The notes below the pieces were generated by a model. The model did not search any database. It was not told the DNA's origin and saw only the letters and a program-made list of their open reading frames with translations. From Catalimonadaceae bacterium JC749 (GTDB lineage Bacteria; Bacteroidota; Bacteroidia; Cytophagales; Cyclobacteriaceae): 64,000 nt of DNA. Positions within the stretch are counted from its first letter, which is position 1, and the number at the start of each line of letters is the position of its first letter. Shown piece after piece: positions 52,384-62,300 of this stretch. Made by a program: the position numbers and the translations under genes. The DNA lies in the NCBI GenBank assembly GCA_021730635.1, contig JAJNNC010000006.1, positions 62,001-126,000 on the forward strand, written 5' to 3'.

Positions 52384-55300
52384 TTACTGCTTGGTTACCC
52401 ACATCACCGCCGGACCTCCTTGCGGAGAATGCCTTGTGATCTCTGTTCCCCCCTCCACATTCTCTTCTTTTGAAATCAACCGGCCATTGTCAGGATCCAG
52501 CCAGCGAAGGCAATAGGTACCTACCGCCTGGGTTAAATCCACACGCATAGGCTCTGTTGAATCGCTGTAAATGATATATTCCTTGTTTTCATTGCTCAAG
52601 ACCCATGATCCTGCCGCATGATCCGTTGAAATGGAAGGATGCATAGTAGCTGCATCTGCTAGAAATTCTGGATGTTCCAAAACAGGAAGGCTAGCCATCG
52701 AACCACCTGCCATAAAAGTGGCCCAAGCAAAGCTGTCATATCCTTCAGCCGTATAGGTGACAGCTTTATCAGGGTACCGCTGACGATAGGCTTGGACTGC
52801 ACGGTATACCTGCTCCAAGGAGCTTTTTCCCGGAGCTACCAGCCGGGCATGTTGCCGGGGTGCCAGCTGCTGCCCTCCTGCGGGTGCATACAAGCTCCCA
52901 TCCTCCCTGTAATGCCAGTAACGGATGTCTATCAAATCAACTGCCGAAGCCCGTACCGGATCGGCCAGTATGGCATCCTGTACCTCTTTGGTGACACTCA
53001 GTCCCACTACGGCGTCTTTGCCCGTTTCCTTTTCCCAGGCCAGGATGGTATCTATCCAGAACTGTACAAAGTGTAAGGGACCTGTATATTCCGCACCAAT
53101 GAACTGAATGACATTATGATGATTCGCAAAATTATCGAGACATTTTCTGATATAGGCTTCATGCAACCGGCGGCGTGCCGGATGCGTGATGTCATAAAAC
53201 TGCTCAGCCATGAAAATACGTTTGTCCCCGGCATAGGGCGGTGGTTCGGGAAAACCCGTATCATTGATATTATTGGCTGTACGCCAGGGAAAGTCAGCCC
53301 AGTGTGCCCCTGCTTCCAGGATGTTATGCTGAAAATAATGCTGGTGAATCAATACCAGTCCCTTCTGATCGGCCAGATCGGCAAAACGTTGAAGTCGCCC
53401 CCAATACCAGGGGTTATACTTTGTCAGATCATATTTGCTTAACCCGTCCCAGGCCGTACCTTGTCCGCTGCGGGCAAAGGGAAGTTCATAAAATGGGGCC
53501 CACACTTCACCACTCATCCGACGCACCCGCTCGTGGTCGTCCCGGCGGCGATCATACCATAGTCCATAGTTGTGCTCTAAGCTCACTACCTGCTGATGCA
53601 CCAGGGTGTCAGCCACGGCTTCTAAATGGTCTGTTAAGCCCCAGCCCGTACGACCGGGCACGAAACGTGTGATATGCGGTCTGGCTTTTTTGGTTGCATA
53701 ATAATGCACATCTCCCCTCCACCAGGGTACATCCTGTCTTTTTCCTGTCAACACACGATCTTTCAGGATCAGCCAGCCCTGCACTATCTGGATAGGTACT
53801 GCCTGCCTGGCCTTTTGCGCAGTTGGCAAATCATATCCTATTTGATCTATGGTTTTTACACCCTTAATGCTTACCGGGATAGGATTTCGCTGCGCTGCCT
53901 GGTTGATCCAGTCTTTCAGCAGAGGTGCCGGTTCATTGGACAGTGCAGTCAGTTCGGCTGCTTGTTCTAGGGTAGGACTGCTGGTGGCACTGGTCTCAAT
54001 TTCCAGCAGCTGTGCACGCTTCAACACAGTATCGCCCAGGCGATCCCGTAGCTGGGCATAATACAAGCTATAAGGTTTGATGTGGCTATTGGCTTCGTAC
54101 CAGTAACCGTCTCCGGAAAACTCAGCCCAGGCCCCGAAAGCCCAATTCTGAGCCGTAGGTGGACGGAAGCAATCCATGTGGGCAGCGGAGCATTGCCAGA
54201 ACATGCTATTGGCTGCTGTCCAGCCGGCCCCCTGTGCCTCCTGCCTTCTGTTTGAAAAACGTAGGGCTTGTCCATCCACTTCCACAATATCAAACAATAT
54301 CCCGGAGGCCCAGCTATCGATGGTCCCGCTAAAACTGTAGGGCAGGTAGGATTTACATTGTACAAAGGCGTTCAGACTGGCACGAAAACCTGCCGCGAAA
54401 TCATGATAACCATATTCTGCGTAGAGCCGTTGGAATAGGGTTTGTTGTCCCAGGGTCCAGAAAGTATATCGACGCTGTCCGCCGATTTCAGAGACAGGAG
54501 CCAATGACAGACAGTCTTCTACCGTAATGCGCCTGCCGGTTTCCATCACCGCAACGGCCGAACTGGCAAAATGCTCGAAAACTACTTGTCGCACCCAAGC
54601 ATCCGTCACGTTTTCCAGCGTAATTGCCATCCAACTATGGTCTTCGTCCTTTGGATTATTTTGATCATAAGTAGACCGGCAGCGAAGGTTTTCTACGCCT
54701 AGCTGCGCAATCCTTCCCGGCCACTGATACGGGGTGATGTTTCCTCCTCCATAGGCAGTGTCCAGGGCTGAGGTCAGAGGGGCATCCAGGGTAAGGGTGT
54801 TGCCATCCACAGCAATGATTTTTCTGTCCCAATACAGGTCACGCTCCCCGGGCTTCCAGCCCAGCCACTCTGTTTCACCCCCGAATTCTTCCATGTCAAG
54901 CGCATGAATCCAGTCCTGGGTACTGGGCCGGTGTACAAAAACCTGGTCACCCGGCTTCAAAGCATTCGCATGGGCCACCCTGAATTTTTTCGCATTCACA
55001 GGCACATAAGCCTCTTGTATGGCTATCGCCGGTCCGGTCTGCCTATCATCTTTACCGGCAATGCTGATCAGTGTACGGCGGTCCAGACCGTCGGCCAGCA
55101 ACACCGTACCTTCTTCGTCCATGCCACTGCCCCGCAGTACGATACCGGAAGCATTGATTTGTAGTTGGCCCTTCACTTTATAAAGCCCTTTCTCCAGCAA
55201 GACAGCCCCCCGGATTCCCTGGCTGTCTAGGGGTAAGGAGGCCACATAATTCAAAGCGGCCTGTATACGGAAAGTGGCATCCTCCTCTGTGAGAGGCACC

Positions 55301-55539
55301 ACTACCCTGACAGGCACCTCGGGAATAGGTTTTTCTCCTGCCATATAACCGCAATAGGAAAAGTCAGGAATACGATTTCCCTGCTCGTCAGAGGTGTATT
55401 GCAGGTATCCATCCTGGCCCACAGAAATGGGTGGCTCCGGTTCCTGCCATAGTCCTGAGCGGTTACCGGCCGTTCCATACGATGGAAAGACAAAGGTTAA
55501 GAAGAGACAACAAGAATAGAAGCAAAGCTTTCTGCCCAT
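52384..55539 (-). CDS. Secreted right-handed beta-helix plus DUF6298 (TIM-barrel-like) fusion
   Basis: This 1051-residue protein is started at MGRKLCFYSCCLFLTFVFPSYG (signal); an ATG ten codons upstream is possible. Residues about 90-560 look like a pectin-lyase-type beta-helix (FRIQAALNYVASLPLDSQGIRGAVLLEKGLYKVKGQLQINASGIVLRGSG, LENVTDAWVRQVVFEHFASSAVAV). Residues about 600-1050 resemble DUF6298, with glycosidase-like TIM-barrel strands (GLVLIHQHYFQHN, HHNVIQFIGAEYTGPLHFVQFWIDT, AVTYTAEGYDSFAWATFMAGGS) offering candidate acid residues. Substrate and activity are unknown. It is last in PUL3, behind a pectate lyase, which suggests processing of pectic oligomers. Confidence 0.72.
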   Translation of the reverse strand: MGRKLCFYSCCLFLTFVFPSYGTAGNRSGLWQEPEPPISVGQDGYLQYTSDEQGNRIPDFSYCGYMAGEKPIPEVPVRVVVPLTEEDATFRIQAALNYVASLPLDSQGIRGAVLLEKGLYKVKGQLQINASGIVLRGSGMDEEGTVLLADGLDRRTLISIAGKDDRQTGPAIAIQEAYVPVNAKKFRVAHANALKPGDQVFVHRPSTQDWIHALDMEEFGGETEWLGWKPGERDLYWDRKIIAVDGNTLTLDAPLTSALDTAYGGGNITPYQWPGRIAQLGVENLRCRSTYDQNNPKDEDHSWMAITLENVTDAWVRQVVFEHFASSAVAVMETGRRITVEDCLSLAPVSEIGGQRRYTFWTLGQQTLFQRLYAEYGYHDFAAGFRASLNAFVQCKSYLPYSFSGTIDSWASGILFDIVEVDGQALRFSNRRQEAQGAGWTAANSMFWQCSAAHMDCFRPPTAQNWAFGAWAEFSGDGYWYEANSHIKPYSLYYAQLRDRLGDTVLKRAQLLEIETSATSSPTLEQAAELTALSNEPAPLLKDWINQAAQRNPIPVSIKGVKTIDQIGYDLPTAQKARQAVPIQIVQGWLILKDRVLTGKRQDVPWWRGDVHYYATKKARPHITRFVPGRTGWGLTDHLEAVADTLVHQQVVSLEHNYGLWYDRRRDDHERVRRMSGEVWAPFYELPFARSGQGTAWDGLSKYDLTKYNPWYWGRLQRFADLADQKGLVLIHQHYFQHNILEAGAHWADFPWRTANNINDTGFPEPPPYAGDKRIFMAEQFYDITHPARRRLHEAYIRKCLDNFANHHNVIQFIGAEYTGPLHFVQFWIDTILAWEKETGKDAVVGLSVTKEVQDAILADPVRASAVDLIDIRYWHYREDGSLYAPAGGQQLAPRQHARLVAPGKSSLEQVYRAVQAYRQRYPDKAVTYTAEGYDSFAWATFMAGGSMASLPVLEHPEFLADAATMHPSISTDHAAGSWVLSNENKEYIIYSDSTEPMRVDLTQAVGTYCLRWLDPDNGRLISKEENVEGGTEITRHSPQGGPAVMWVTKQ

Positions 55540-55695
55540 CAAAATACCTTTTTTTAAATCGCTGTTCATTACTTGTTCTTTTCTAAAATCCGCAGGGCCT
55601 AAGGCTACTGATCCTTTGTAAAAATCCTGAAGGTGATCAATAGGAACCTCTGTTGCATCCTGTACTGTACGGCAGCATCAGGTGTTCGTTTTACT

Positions 55696-57435
55696 TTATC
55701 TGACAGAGTTTGTCCGATGATGGGCTTGTTCCGCCAGCGTATCGTGGTTGTTATCAGGATTGGTCCAGTCCACTTTTTGGGTAGGGTCCATGCCATTGAT
55801 GTACTTCTCTATGTTGGTATACCCATCTCCATTCATGTCTTTATTGGCATCAGAAGGATCTTTGGGGTTGAGCTTGTATTGGCTTTCCCAGGCATCAGGC
55901 ATACCATCGCTGTCGCTGTCCTGATAAGGCGTTCCTTTATATGCCGGATATCCTCCTACCTGACTCACATCTGTGATGATACCCTGCTTATAGGAGTCTT
56001 GTGGCAAACGGCGGTGTTCGAATTGATAGAAATCTTCCGGATGAAGGCCTTCTACATATTCAGGTTTTCCGGTTTTAACTGTTCTGATGATCCGTTCATC
56101 TACGGCATCCCTTTTGGGCAGTGTCGCCCCTGCGTTCTCCAGCACATAGGCATACGCTTGCTGGGCTGGTATGACCGTAACAGGAGGCATGGGAAAAGGT
56201 TCGTTCACACGAATATCTTCGGTAAATTTTCCAGCATCGGGCAGATCCTGGTCATTTTCATCTTCTACTTGTACCCCTCCTGCCCAGTTATCGCGGGTCA
56301 CTTTTTCATATCCTTCCATGATATTACCCTCTACATACGCCCTGCCAAAAACCTTGTAGCCTAAATTACTCCGGCCAGATTCCGGGTTTAGAATACGATG
56401 GCCGACCGCTTCGTCTTTGGGTGTCACGGGGCCAGGTTTAAAGTAATTGTTAATGATATTAAAAGTGGCTTTATAATCTCCTCCATCCATGGAGCGATGA
56501 CGCCAGTTGAAAACCACGTTGTTTACAAAATTGAAGATCCCGTTCCAGCCGATGGAAGGGTTGCGGCCTGTATTATTGGCCCACAGGTTACGCATAAACG
56601 TACAGTTTTCTCCTCCCAGCGTGCTACCGAAAGAATGGTTATAGGTATCGAGTGCTTCTGCAAAGATGCTGTTCTGAATGGAAATATTCACGGTCGGGAG
56701 CTTCTCCTCTTTGGAGCCATCACCCGGATCATACATATGCCGGTACATAGACATATTCTCATCCAGCCCCCAGCTGGCGGAAACATGGTCTATCATGATG
56801 TTGCCAACCGGATTGCCTCCGATGGCATCATCCCGGCGACCCACATTAGTCTCTCCTCTGCGGAAACGCATGTGGCGGATAACTACATCATGGGTATTGA
56901 TCCAGAAAGATTCGCCTGCCACACACACCCCATCGCCTGGTGCAGTTTGACCGGCAATGGTGATATAGGGTGCCCGGATGATGACCGGAGATTTCAGACG
57001 GATAATGCCCGCTACGTTGAACACGACGATGCGGGCTCCCCCTTGTTCACAAGCTTCCCGCAGCGTTCCAGGACCGCTGTCTTCCAGGCTGGTCACCACA
57101 AGGACTTTACCCCCTCTTCCCCCGAAAGCATAAGCCCCTCCTCCTTCAGCACCTGGAAAAGCAGGGATATCCGCCTGCGGCAGATCCGACGGTCTGGATG
57201 CCCAGGGAATATAGGGTTTTCCCTGACGGGCTTCTTTCTGAATGATAGGCAGTGCTTTCTCCCAGGCTTCATCCGAACGCTGCCAGGCTGCTTCCATCAT
57301 TTTGTGAGTAGCTTGTTTGACAGAATCCGGCACCTTCGGATACTGGGCCAGCGCCGGGTGGATCAGGCCGGTCATGAGGATCAGTGCTATCAATAGTGAA
57401 AAATAATAGGTTCGCTTACAATTAGTTTTTACCAT
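55696..57435 (-). CDS. PL1 pectate lyase with C-terminal Ca2+-binding repeats (PUL3)
   Basis: This 579-residue secreted paralogue of the PUL2 lyase has signal YFSLLIALILMTGLIHPALAQ. The beta-helix motifs ADIPAFPGAEGGGAYAFGGRGGKVLVVTSLEDSGPGTLREACEQGG, HDVVIRHMRFRRGETNVGRRDDAIGG and NIMIDHVSASWGLDENMSMY match PL1 enzymes, with the active-site and Ca2+ residues intact. The Ca2+-loop module (DSDSDGMPDAWE, DMNGDGYTNIEKY) is identical to that of the paralogue, then the tail changes abruptly to EQAHHRTNSVR. It is the first enzyme of PUL3, separated from susD by a large inverted repeat. Confidence 0.92.
   Translation of the reverse strand: MVKTNCKRTYYFSLLIALILMTGLIHPALAQYPKVPDSVKQATHKMMEAAWQRSDEAWEKALPIIQKEARQGKPYIPWASRPSDLPQADIPAFPGAEGGGAYAFGGRGGKVLVVTSLEDSGPGTLREACEQGGARIVVFNVAGIIRLKSPVIIRAPYITIAGQTAPGDGVCVAGESFWINTHDVVIRHMRFRRGETNVGRRDDAIGGNPVGNIMIDHVSASWGLDENMSMYRHMYDPGDGSKEEKLPTVNISIQNSIFAEALDTYNHSFGSTLGGENCTFMRNLWANNTGRNPSIGWNGIFNFVNNVVFNWRHRSMDGGDYKATFNIINNYFKPGPVTPKDEAVGHRILNPESGRSNLGYKVFGRAYVEGNIMEGYEKVTRDNWAGGVQVEDENDQDLPDAGKFTEDIRVNEPFPMPPVTVIPAQQAYAYVLENAGATLPKRDAVDERIIRTVKTGKPEYVEGLHPEDFYQFEHRRLPQDSYKQGIITDVSQVGGYPAYKGTPYQDSDSDGMPDAWESQYKLNPKDPSDANKDMNGDGYTNIEKYINGMDPTQKVDWTNPDNNHDTLAEQAHHRTNSVR
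55733..56000. repeat. Near-identical segment shared by the two PL1 genes, copy B
   Basis: Partner of 37422-37689 in the same orientation, about 18.3 kb away: 268 bp with 10 silent differences. Direct repeats of this size could mediate deletion of everything between, including the LacI-AraC run. Confidence 0.9.
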
Positions 57436-57481
57436 TTGCCAATCTGTATTTATTGTACTTTATTATTTTTTGCGCTTAATC

Positions 57482-57586
57482 ACCTGTGAAATTTTAGAAA
57501 TGTTAAATTTTGAATGATGAATGTTGAATGATTAAAAGCAACATTCAACACTCAACATTTATCATTTAACGTTCAATTTCACAGGT
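57482..57586. repeat. 105-bp palindromic element built of 7-bp TTGAATG-like units
   Basis: The ends ACCTGTGAAATT (57482-57493) and AATTTCACAGGT (57575-57586) are perfect 12-bp complements. The interior arms consist of heptamers close to TTGAATG on one side (about four units) and their reverse complement on the other (about five units). It fills the susD-PL1 gap of PUL3 and would fold into a long hairpin in mRNA. Similar heptameric AT-rich palindromes occur between genes in some Bacteroidota genomes, to my recollection. Confidence 0.75.
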
Positions 57587-57595
57587 ATCATTCTC

Positions 57596-59356
57596 TTATT
57601 GTAGTGGGTCAAAGGTGCCACCCCAATCCTGGTTCTGCGCCAGATTAGGATTATTATCTATAGCATCTTGTGGTATGGCAAAGAAATAATAAGCAGGTTG
57701 CCAGTTGATCTCATATTTTGTATCCAGCACTACTTCCTCTGTATTGAAATAGGTAGCGTATTGTGCCTGCATATCAATTTCATCCCGCACTTTCTCGAAT
57801 TCATCCGAAGGAATGCCCGCAGAAGCCTCATCATAAATGTCTTTCACCCCGGTCCTGACAGTACCATTCAGTAAGCCTTCAAACAATTTATGGCGCCGCA
57901 AGTCCCAGAATCTTTTACCCTCAAAAGCAAATTCTACTTGCCTTTCCTCCAGAATGGCCTGAAACATTTCTTCTCGAGTCATATTAGGTTTCAACCCATA
58001 TAATGCATCACTGCCCGGTTCGATACCGGCTCTTTTACGGATTTCTATCAACTCCGCATAGGCTTCGCCCAGCTGATTGATGCCACAGGCACTTTCTGCC
58101 AGATTCAATAGGACTTCCGCATAACGGATCTCCATCCAATCGGTACCGGCGTATTGGACATCACCCGCCGCCAGATCAGGGTCAATGGCCTTACGGGCAT
58201 AAAAACCTGTCTGGGTAGCTTCGGGCTCTACAGAAGTTTCCTCCTCATAATAAGTCCAGAGCCTGTAACCCTGGTCTCCATTGATGGGCCACTGACTGCC
58301 ATTATAAGCTATGGTAGCATAAAAACGCGGATCTCGGTTATTAAAGAAAAATGTCTCATCATAGGGATAGGCGGAAGAAGGATCGGTAATCTTTTTGCCA
58401 TCTTTCATTGGAAACGCATCCACGATTTGTTTGGTAGGCTGGTTACTGCCTCCGTCTGTGCCAAGGTAAGAGGGTCTGGTGCTGTTGTCATAGCCCGCAT
58501 TTTTTTTCTGCTGGTCGTTAGCGCTGGTATTGTAGCCTGTAATCAGTACGGCTTCCGGATTACCTACCTCCTCAAACCACATGTTTTGAAAATCCGGGTG
58601 AAGCCCGTATCCATTGGCTGACAATATGTCTTTGGCCGCTTTGTTGGCTTCATAAGCCATCTGCCAGCGATCTGCCTCATCATTGGGGTTGAATTGCGGA
58701 CTGGCCCAATGCAACAGTACCCGCCCTTTAAAGGCAGCGGCTGCGCCGCTGGTAATCCGTCCCCAATCGCTACTTTCTTCCCACTGACCGGGTAACAGAG
58801 CGATAGACTGGTTCAGGTCGTCCACTATTTGTGCGATGCATTCGGAAGTCTTGTTGCGGGCCAGAAACAGCTCGTCTTTGTTCCCACCCACCGGATCTTG
58901 AGGCGTTAACACCAAAGGCACACCCCCATACAAGGACAACAGTTCAAAATATCGCAAGGCTCTGAAAAAGTATACCTGTCCTTTCAGCTTATCGATCCAG
59001 TTTCTACTCAAGCCGCCATTCTCTATCTCCTGAAGAAACTGATTGATACTCCGGATCTTTCCGTAAGCATTGGTGGAAGAAATAGCAGTTCCAAAAGTAG
59101 TGACGGTATTGACGTCTACGGTGCCATCAAAATATTTGGTTTCTCCCGGCATCTCGTCAGACGCTTTGATAAAATCTCCGCTGGGCCATCCGGGCAGGTT
59201 CTGTTCATAGACATAATCCACATAGGAACGAGCCAGCAGAGAGTCCTCAAACACCTGCTCATTCAAACCGGAAAGATCTCTTTTTTCGGTAAGGACATCT
59301 TCGCATCCGGTACTCCATAAAAGCAAGCCTGTTATCAAGATTATAGGGTATTTCAT
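57596..59356 (-). CDS. PUL3 SusD/RagB-family surface glycan-binding lipoprotein
   Basis: This 586-residue lipoprotein starts MKYPIILITGLLLWSTGCEDVLTEKRDLSGL, with lipobox STGC and acidic residues after it. SusD features include QVYFFRALRYFELLSLYGGVPLVLTPQDP, the TPR-like middle (WMEIRYAEVLLNLAESACGINQLGEAYAELIEIRKRAG) and the C-terminal MFQAILEERQVEFAFEGKRFWDLRRHKLFEG. It is longer than the PUL1 partner, typical of the larger SusD group found with STN-containing SusC. It follows SusC by 18 bp. Confidence 0.94.
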   Translation of the reverse strand: MKYPIILITGLLLWSTGCEDVLTEKRDLSGLNEQVFEDSLLARSYVDYVYEQNLPGWPSGDFIKASDEMPGETKYFDGTVDVNTVTTFGTAISSTNAYGKIRSINQFLQEIENGGLSRNWIDKLKGQVYFFRALRYFELLSLYGGVPLVLTPQDPVGGNKDELFLARNKTSECIAQIVDDLNQSIALLPGQWEESSDWGRITSGAAAAFKGRVLLHWASPQFNPNDEADRWQMAYEANKAAKDILSANGYGLHPDFQNMWFEEVGNPEAVLITGYNTSANDQQKKNAGYDNSTRPSYLGTDGGSNQPTKQIVDAFPMKDGKKITDPSSAYPYDETFFFNNRDPRFYATIAYNGSQWPINGDQGYRLWTYYEEETSVEPEATQTGFYARKAIDPDLAAGDVQYAGTDWMEIRYAEVLLNLAESACGINQLGEAYAELIEIRKRAGIEPGSDALYGLKPNMTREEMFQAILEERQVEFAFEGKRFWDLRRHKLFEGLLNGTVRTGVKDIYDEASAGIPSDEFEKVRDEIDMQAQYATYFNTEEVVLDTKYEINWQPAYYFFAIPQDAIDNNPNLAQNQDWGGTFDPLQ

Positions 59357-59374
59357 AGTCTTAGGTTTTTAGCG

Positions 59375-62300
59375 TTATAAAGTCACATTGACCCCTACTG
59401 AAAATGTTTTCAGGTTTGGATATACATTATAGGAACCGGAAGGGTCCTTGTAGTCAAAAGGATTATAGAAATTAAAGGGATTGGTACCCGAAAAATAGAG
59501 GCTGGCGGCCTCTGCCCCTAATTTGGTGGCAGCCTTTTGCGGCAATGTATAAGAAAGGTTAAAACTCCTCATTCTGAAGGCAAAGGAACTTCTGAACCAG
59601 AAGGCAGATACCCTGTCGTAGGAATCTTCAAAAAATGGGTTAGGATAGGCTGCATCCGTATTGTCCACCGACCAGTGGTCTGTCCAGAAGGCTGGTCTGT
59701 TATTGTCAGTTTCTGCCTTTTTTCGGGCATCACCTTCTACGATATCCTGTCCGCCGAATGATCCGGCCAATACCATATCCAACCGAAGTCCTTTCCATGA
59801 CACACCTATGGAAGAGCCAAAGCCATAATGGTTCACCGCCTTTTTAGTCAGAAAGTCTTCATCATTATCATCAATGATGCCATCGGGACCTGTATATTGC
59901 CCATTTTCATCTTTAGGCCCCCTGATATCTTTGTAATACAACATACCTGGTTCTGGCGCCAGTCCATACACTGTATAATCCGGATTTTCTTCCAGGAAAG
60001 CATCCACTTCATCCTGCGTTCTGAACATACCCAGATAATGCAGGCCCTGTATACCCCGGTCAGAAGATTGACCAATTACATCTTTCCAGGTGCCCACGTC
60101 ACCGGTATTCTGATCTATATTCAGCACTTTATCATCACTCCAGGAAAGGAATCCATTGATATGATAGTTGAAATCCGTGCCTATTCTATCATTCCATCCC
60201 AGAGAAACTTCATAGCCAAAAGCATCACGGGCCGCATAGTTCTCCGGGGGCAGTGTCCCTCCCACGATCAGGGGAATATCGGCGTTTCTTTCGGCCAGTA
60301 AACCATAGCCATGATCGTAGAAACCATCGAGGGTTGCCGATAATCTATTGTGAAGAAACCTTGCGTCGATACCCACATTCACCTTTGTGTTATCATCCCA
60401 GGTAACGTCCGGATTGGGGATGGCTTCCATCCTGATGCCATAATTTCTGACATTGTCTCCACCAAAGACGGCACCATCTGACCGGAAAGTATAGCGTTGC
60501 CGCCACATCCAGGGCTTGGCCTGGTCGCCTCCCAGTAACCCGACAGAACCTCTGATTTTTAAGTAATCCACAAAAGTATTGGCAAAGAAACCTTCTTCAG
60601 AAATAATCCAGCCCAGCGACAGAGAAGGAAAGAACCCCCAATAGTTGGCCGGCGCAAATTTTGTGGAAGAGTCAAAACGGAAGGCAAGTTCTGCCAGGTA
60701 CTTGTTGGCCAGACTATAGTTGACACGACCCAGGTAAGACAGTGTAGCACCTTCCTGCCCCGTTCCATAAGCATCGGTGCCGCCAAAGGCAGAATACATA
60801 AAATCTAATCCACCATCTACCACCCCTTCTTTCAGGGATCTCACCTCTTCCCAATAGAATTCTGACTGCTCTACCACCGCGATAGCATTGATGTGGTGTT
60901 GACCAAAATCACGTTCGTAGGTCAGATAGCCATTCAGCTGATATCTGTCCTGGAAGTCGGGGTTGATCCATACCCGGTCGCCATTTTTTATTCTGACGGA
61001 GGAAATCACATCGCCCCCATAGATATGGTTATGCTCTCCCAGCATCTCAAAGTTGTACACCTCTATGTAGGTACCGAATTCTTTATGAAATTTGTTATCA
61101 AATATGCGACTGTATTGAGCACGGGCCGATAAGCCTTTGATGAAGGGAAAATCATATTTCAGATCAACGTTGATATTTAATCCGGTTTCTCTGGTTCTTT
61201 TATAATTATTTGAGTTTTGCACTTCAAAAAAGTGATAGGCCTCGTTGCCTCGGGGAGCCAACAGTACCGGATACCCATTGACGTAGGGAGGGATAAACTG
61301 TGGCGTATGTAATAAAGCTACCATATCGGCTTCATCCGATGAATTGATTTTGGAGAAATATTTTTCCGTTTGCCGGTAGTCGCCTGATAAAGAAAATCCG
61401 AGTTTGAGGTTATCGGATATGCTCACATCGGCACTGGCCCGATACGTCCACTTGTCGTAGCCAATATTGTCAAAGTTACCATCCTGGGTATAATAGGAGG
61501 CTCCGGCATAATACGTTGCTTTTTCTGATCCTCCGCTCACATTCAGTGCATGCCGGGTCAGATGGGAAGGCTTCCAGGCCATGTCCAGCCAGTTGTAGTT
61601 ATTCGTGCTGTAGCTCTCCAGTTCATCAGGGGTATAGATTTCCTGGCGGGTAGCATCTCCTTCAAACCGGGTCAGATTATACGTATTCAGATACATCGCC
61701 TGCTGATAACCATTCATCATATCGGGTAGGGCGACGGCATCGGTAATCCCATAAGAACCATTGTAATTGATTTTCGGTGCGCCCGGTCTTCCTCTCTTGG
61801 TTTTGACCAATACCACGCCCTGTCCGGCACGCGCCCCATAAATTGCCGCTGATGCATCTTTCAGGATGGATACACTCTCTACCTCAGAAGGGTCCAGATT
61901 GTTGAAATCCGTATCATCCCTCACCACATTGTCTATTACATACAAAGGCCCTGTGGTTCCGCCATCTTTACTATAGGAAATGGGGTTACGGATGACAATA
62001 GAAGCGGTGGAACCTGGGCGGGCGGTGCCTCCACTCACACTTACACCCGGCATTCTTCCGGCTAGGGAGGCAGCTAAATTGCTAAAAGGAATGTTTTCTA
62101 TTTCCTCGGCATCCAGGGTCACGATGGAGCCCGTCACATGGGCCTTTTTCTGCTCACCATAACCCACCACTACCACCTCTTCCAGCGACTGTATATCCGG
62201 TACTAAACTGGTATTGATCTGCGCACGTCCATTGACTGGCACCTCTACCACAGCAAAGCCCACATAGCTGAAAATCAGTGTATCGTTCTCTTGGGGTACC

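Noticed and set aside
56398-57396. Long plus-strand frame (332 codons) opposite the PUL3 PL1 gene
   Set aside because: It lies fully antisense to a conserved pectate lyase; its composition (Arg/His/Ser-rich, no domain) is that of a shadow frame, and the same shadow appears opposite the PUL2 paralogue.
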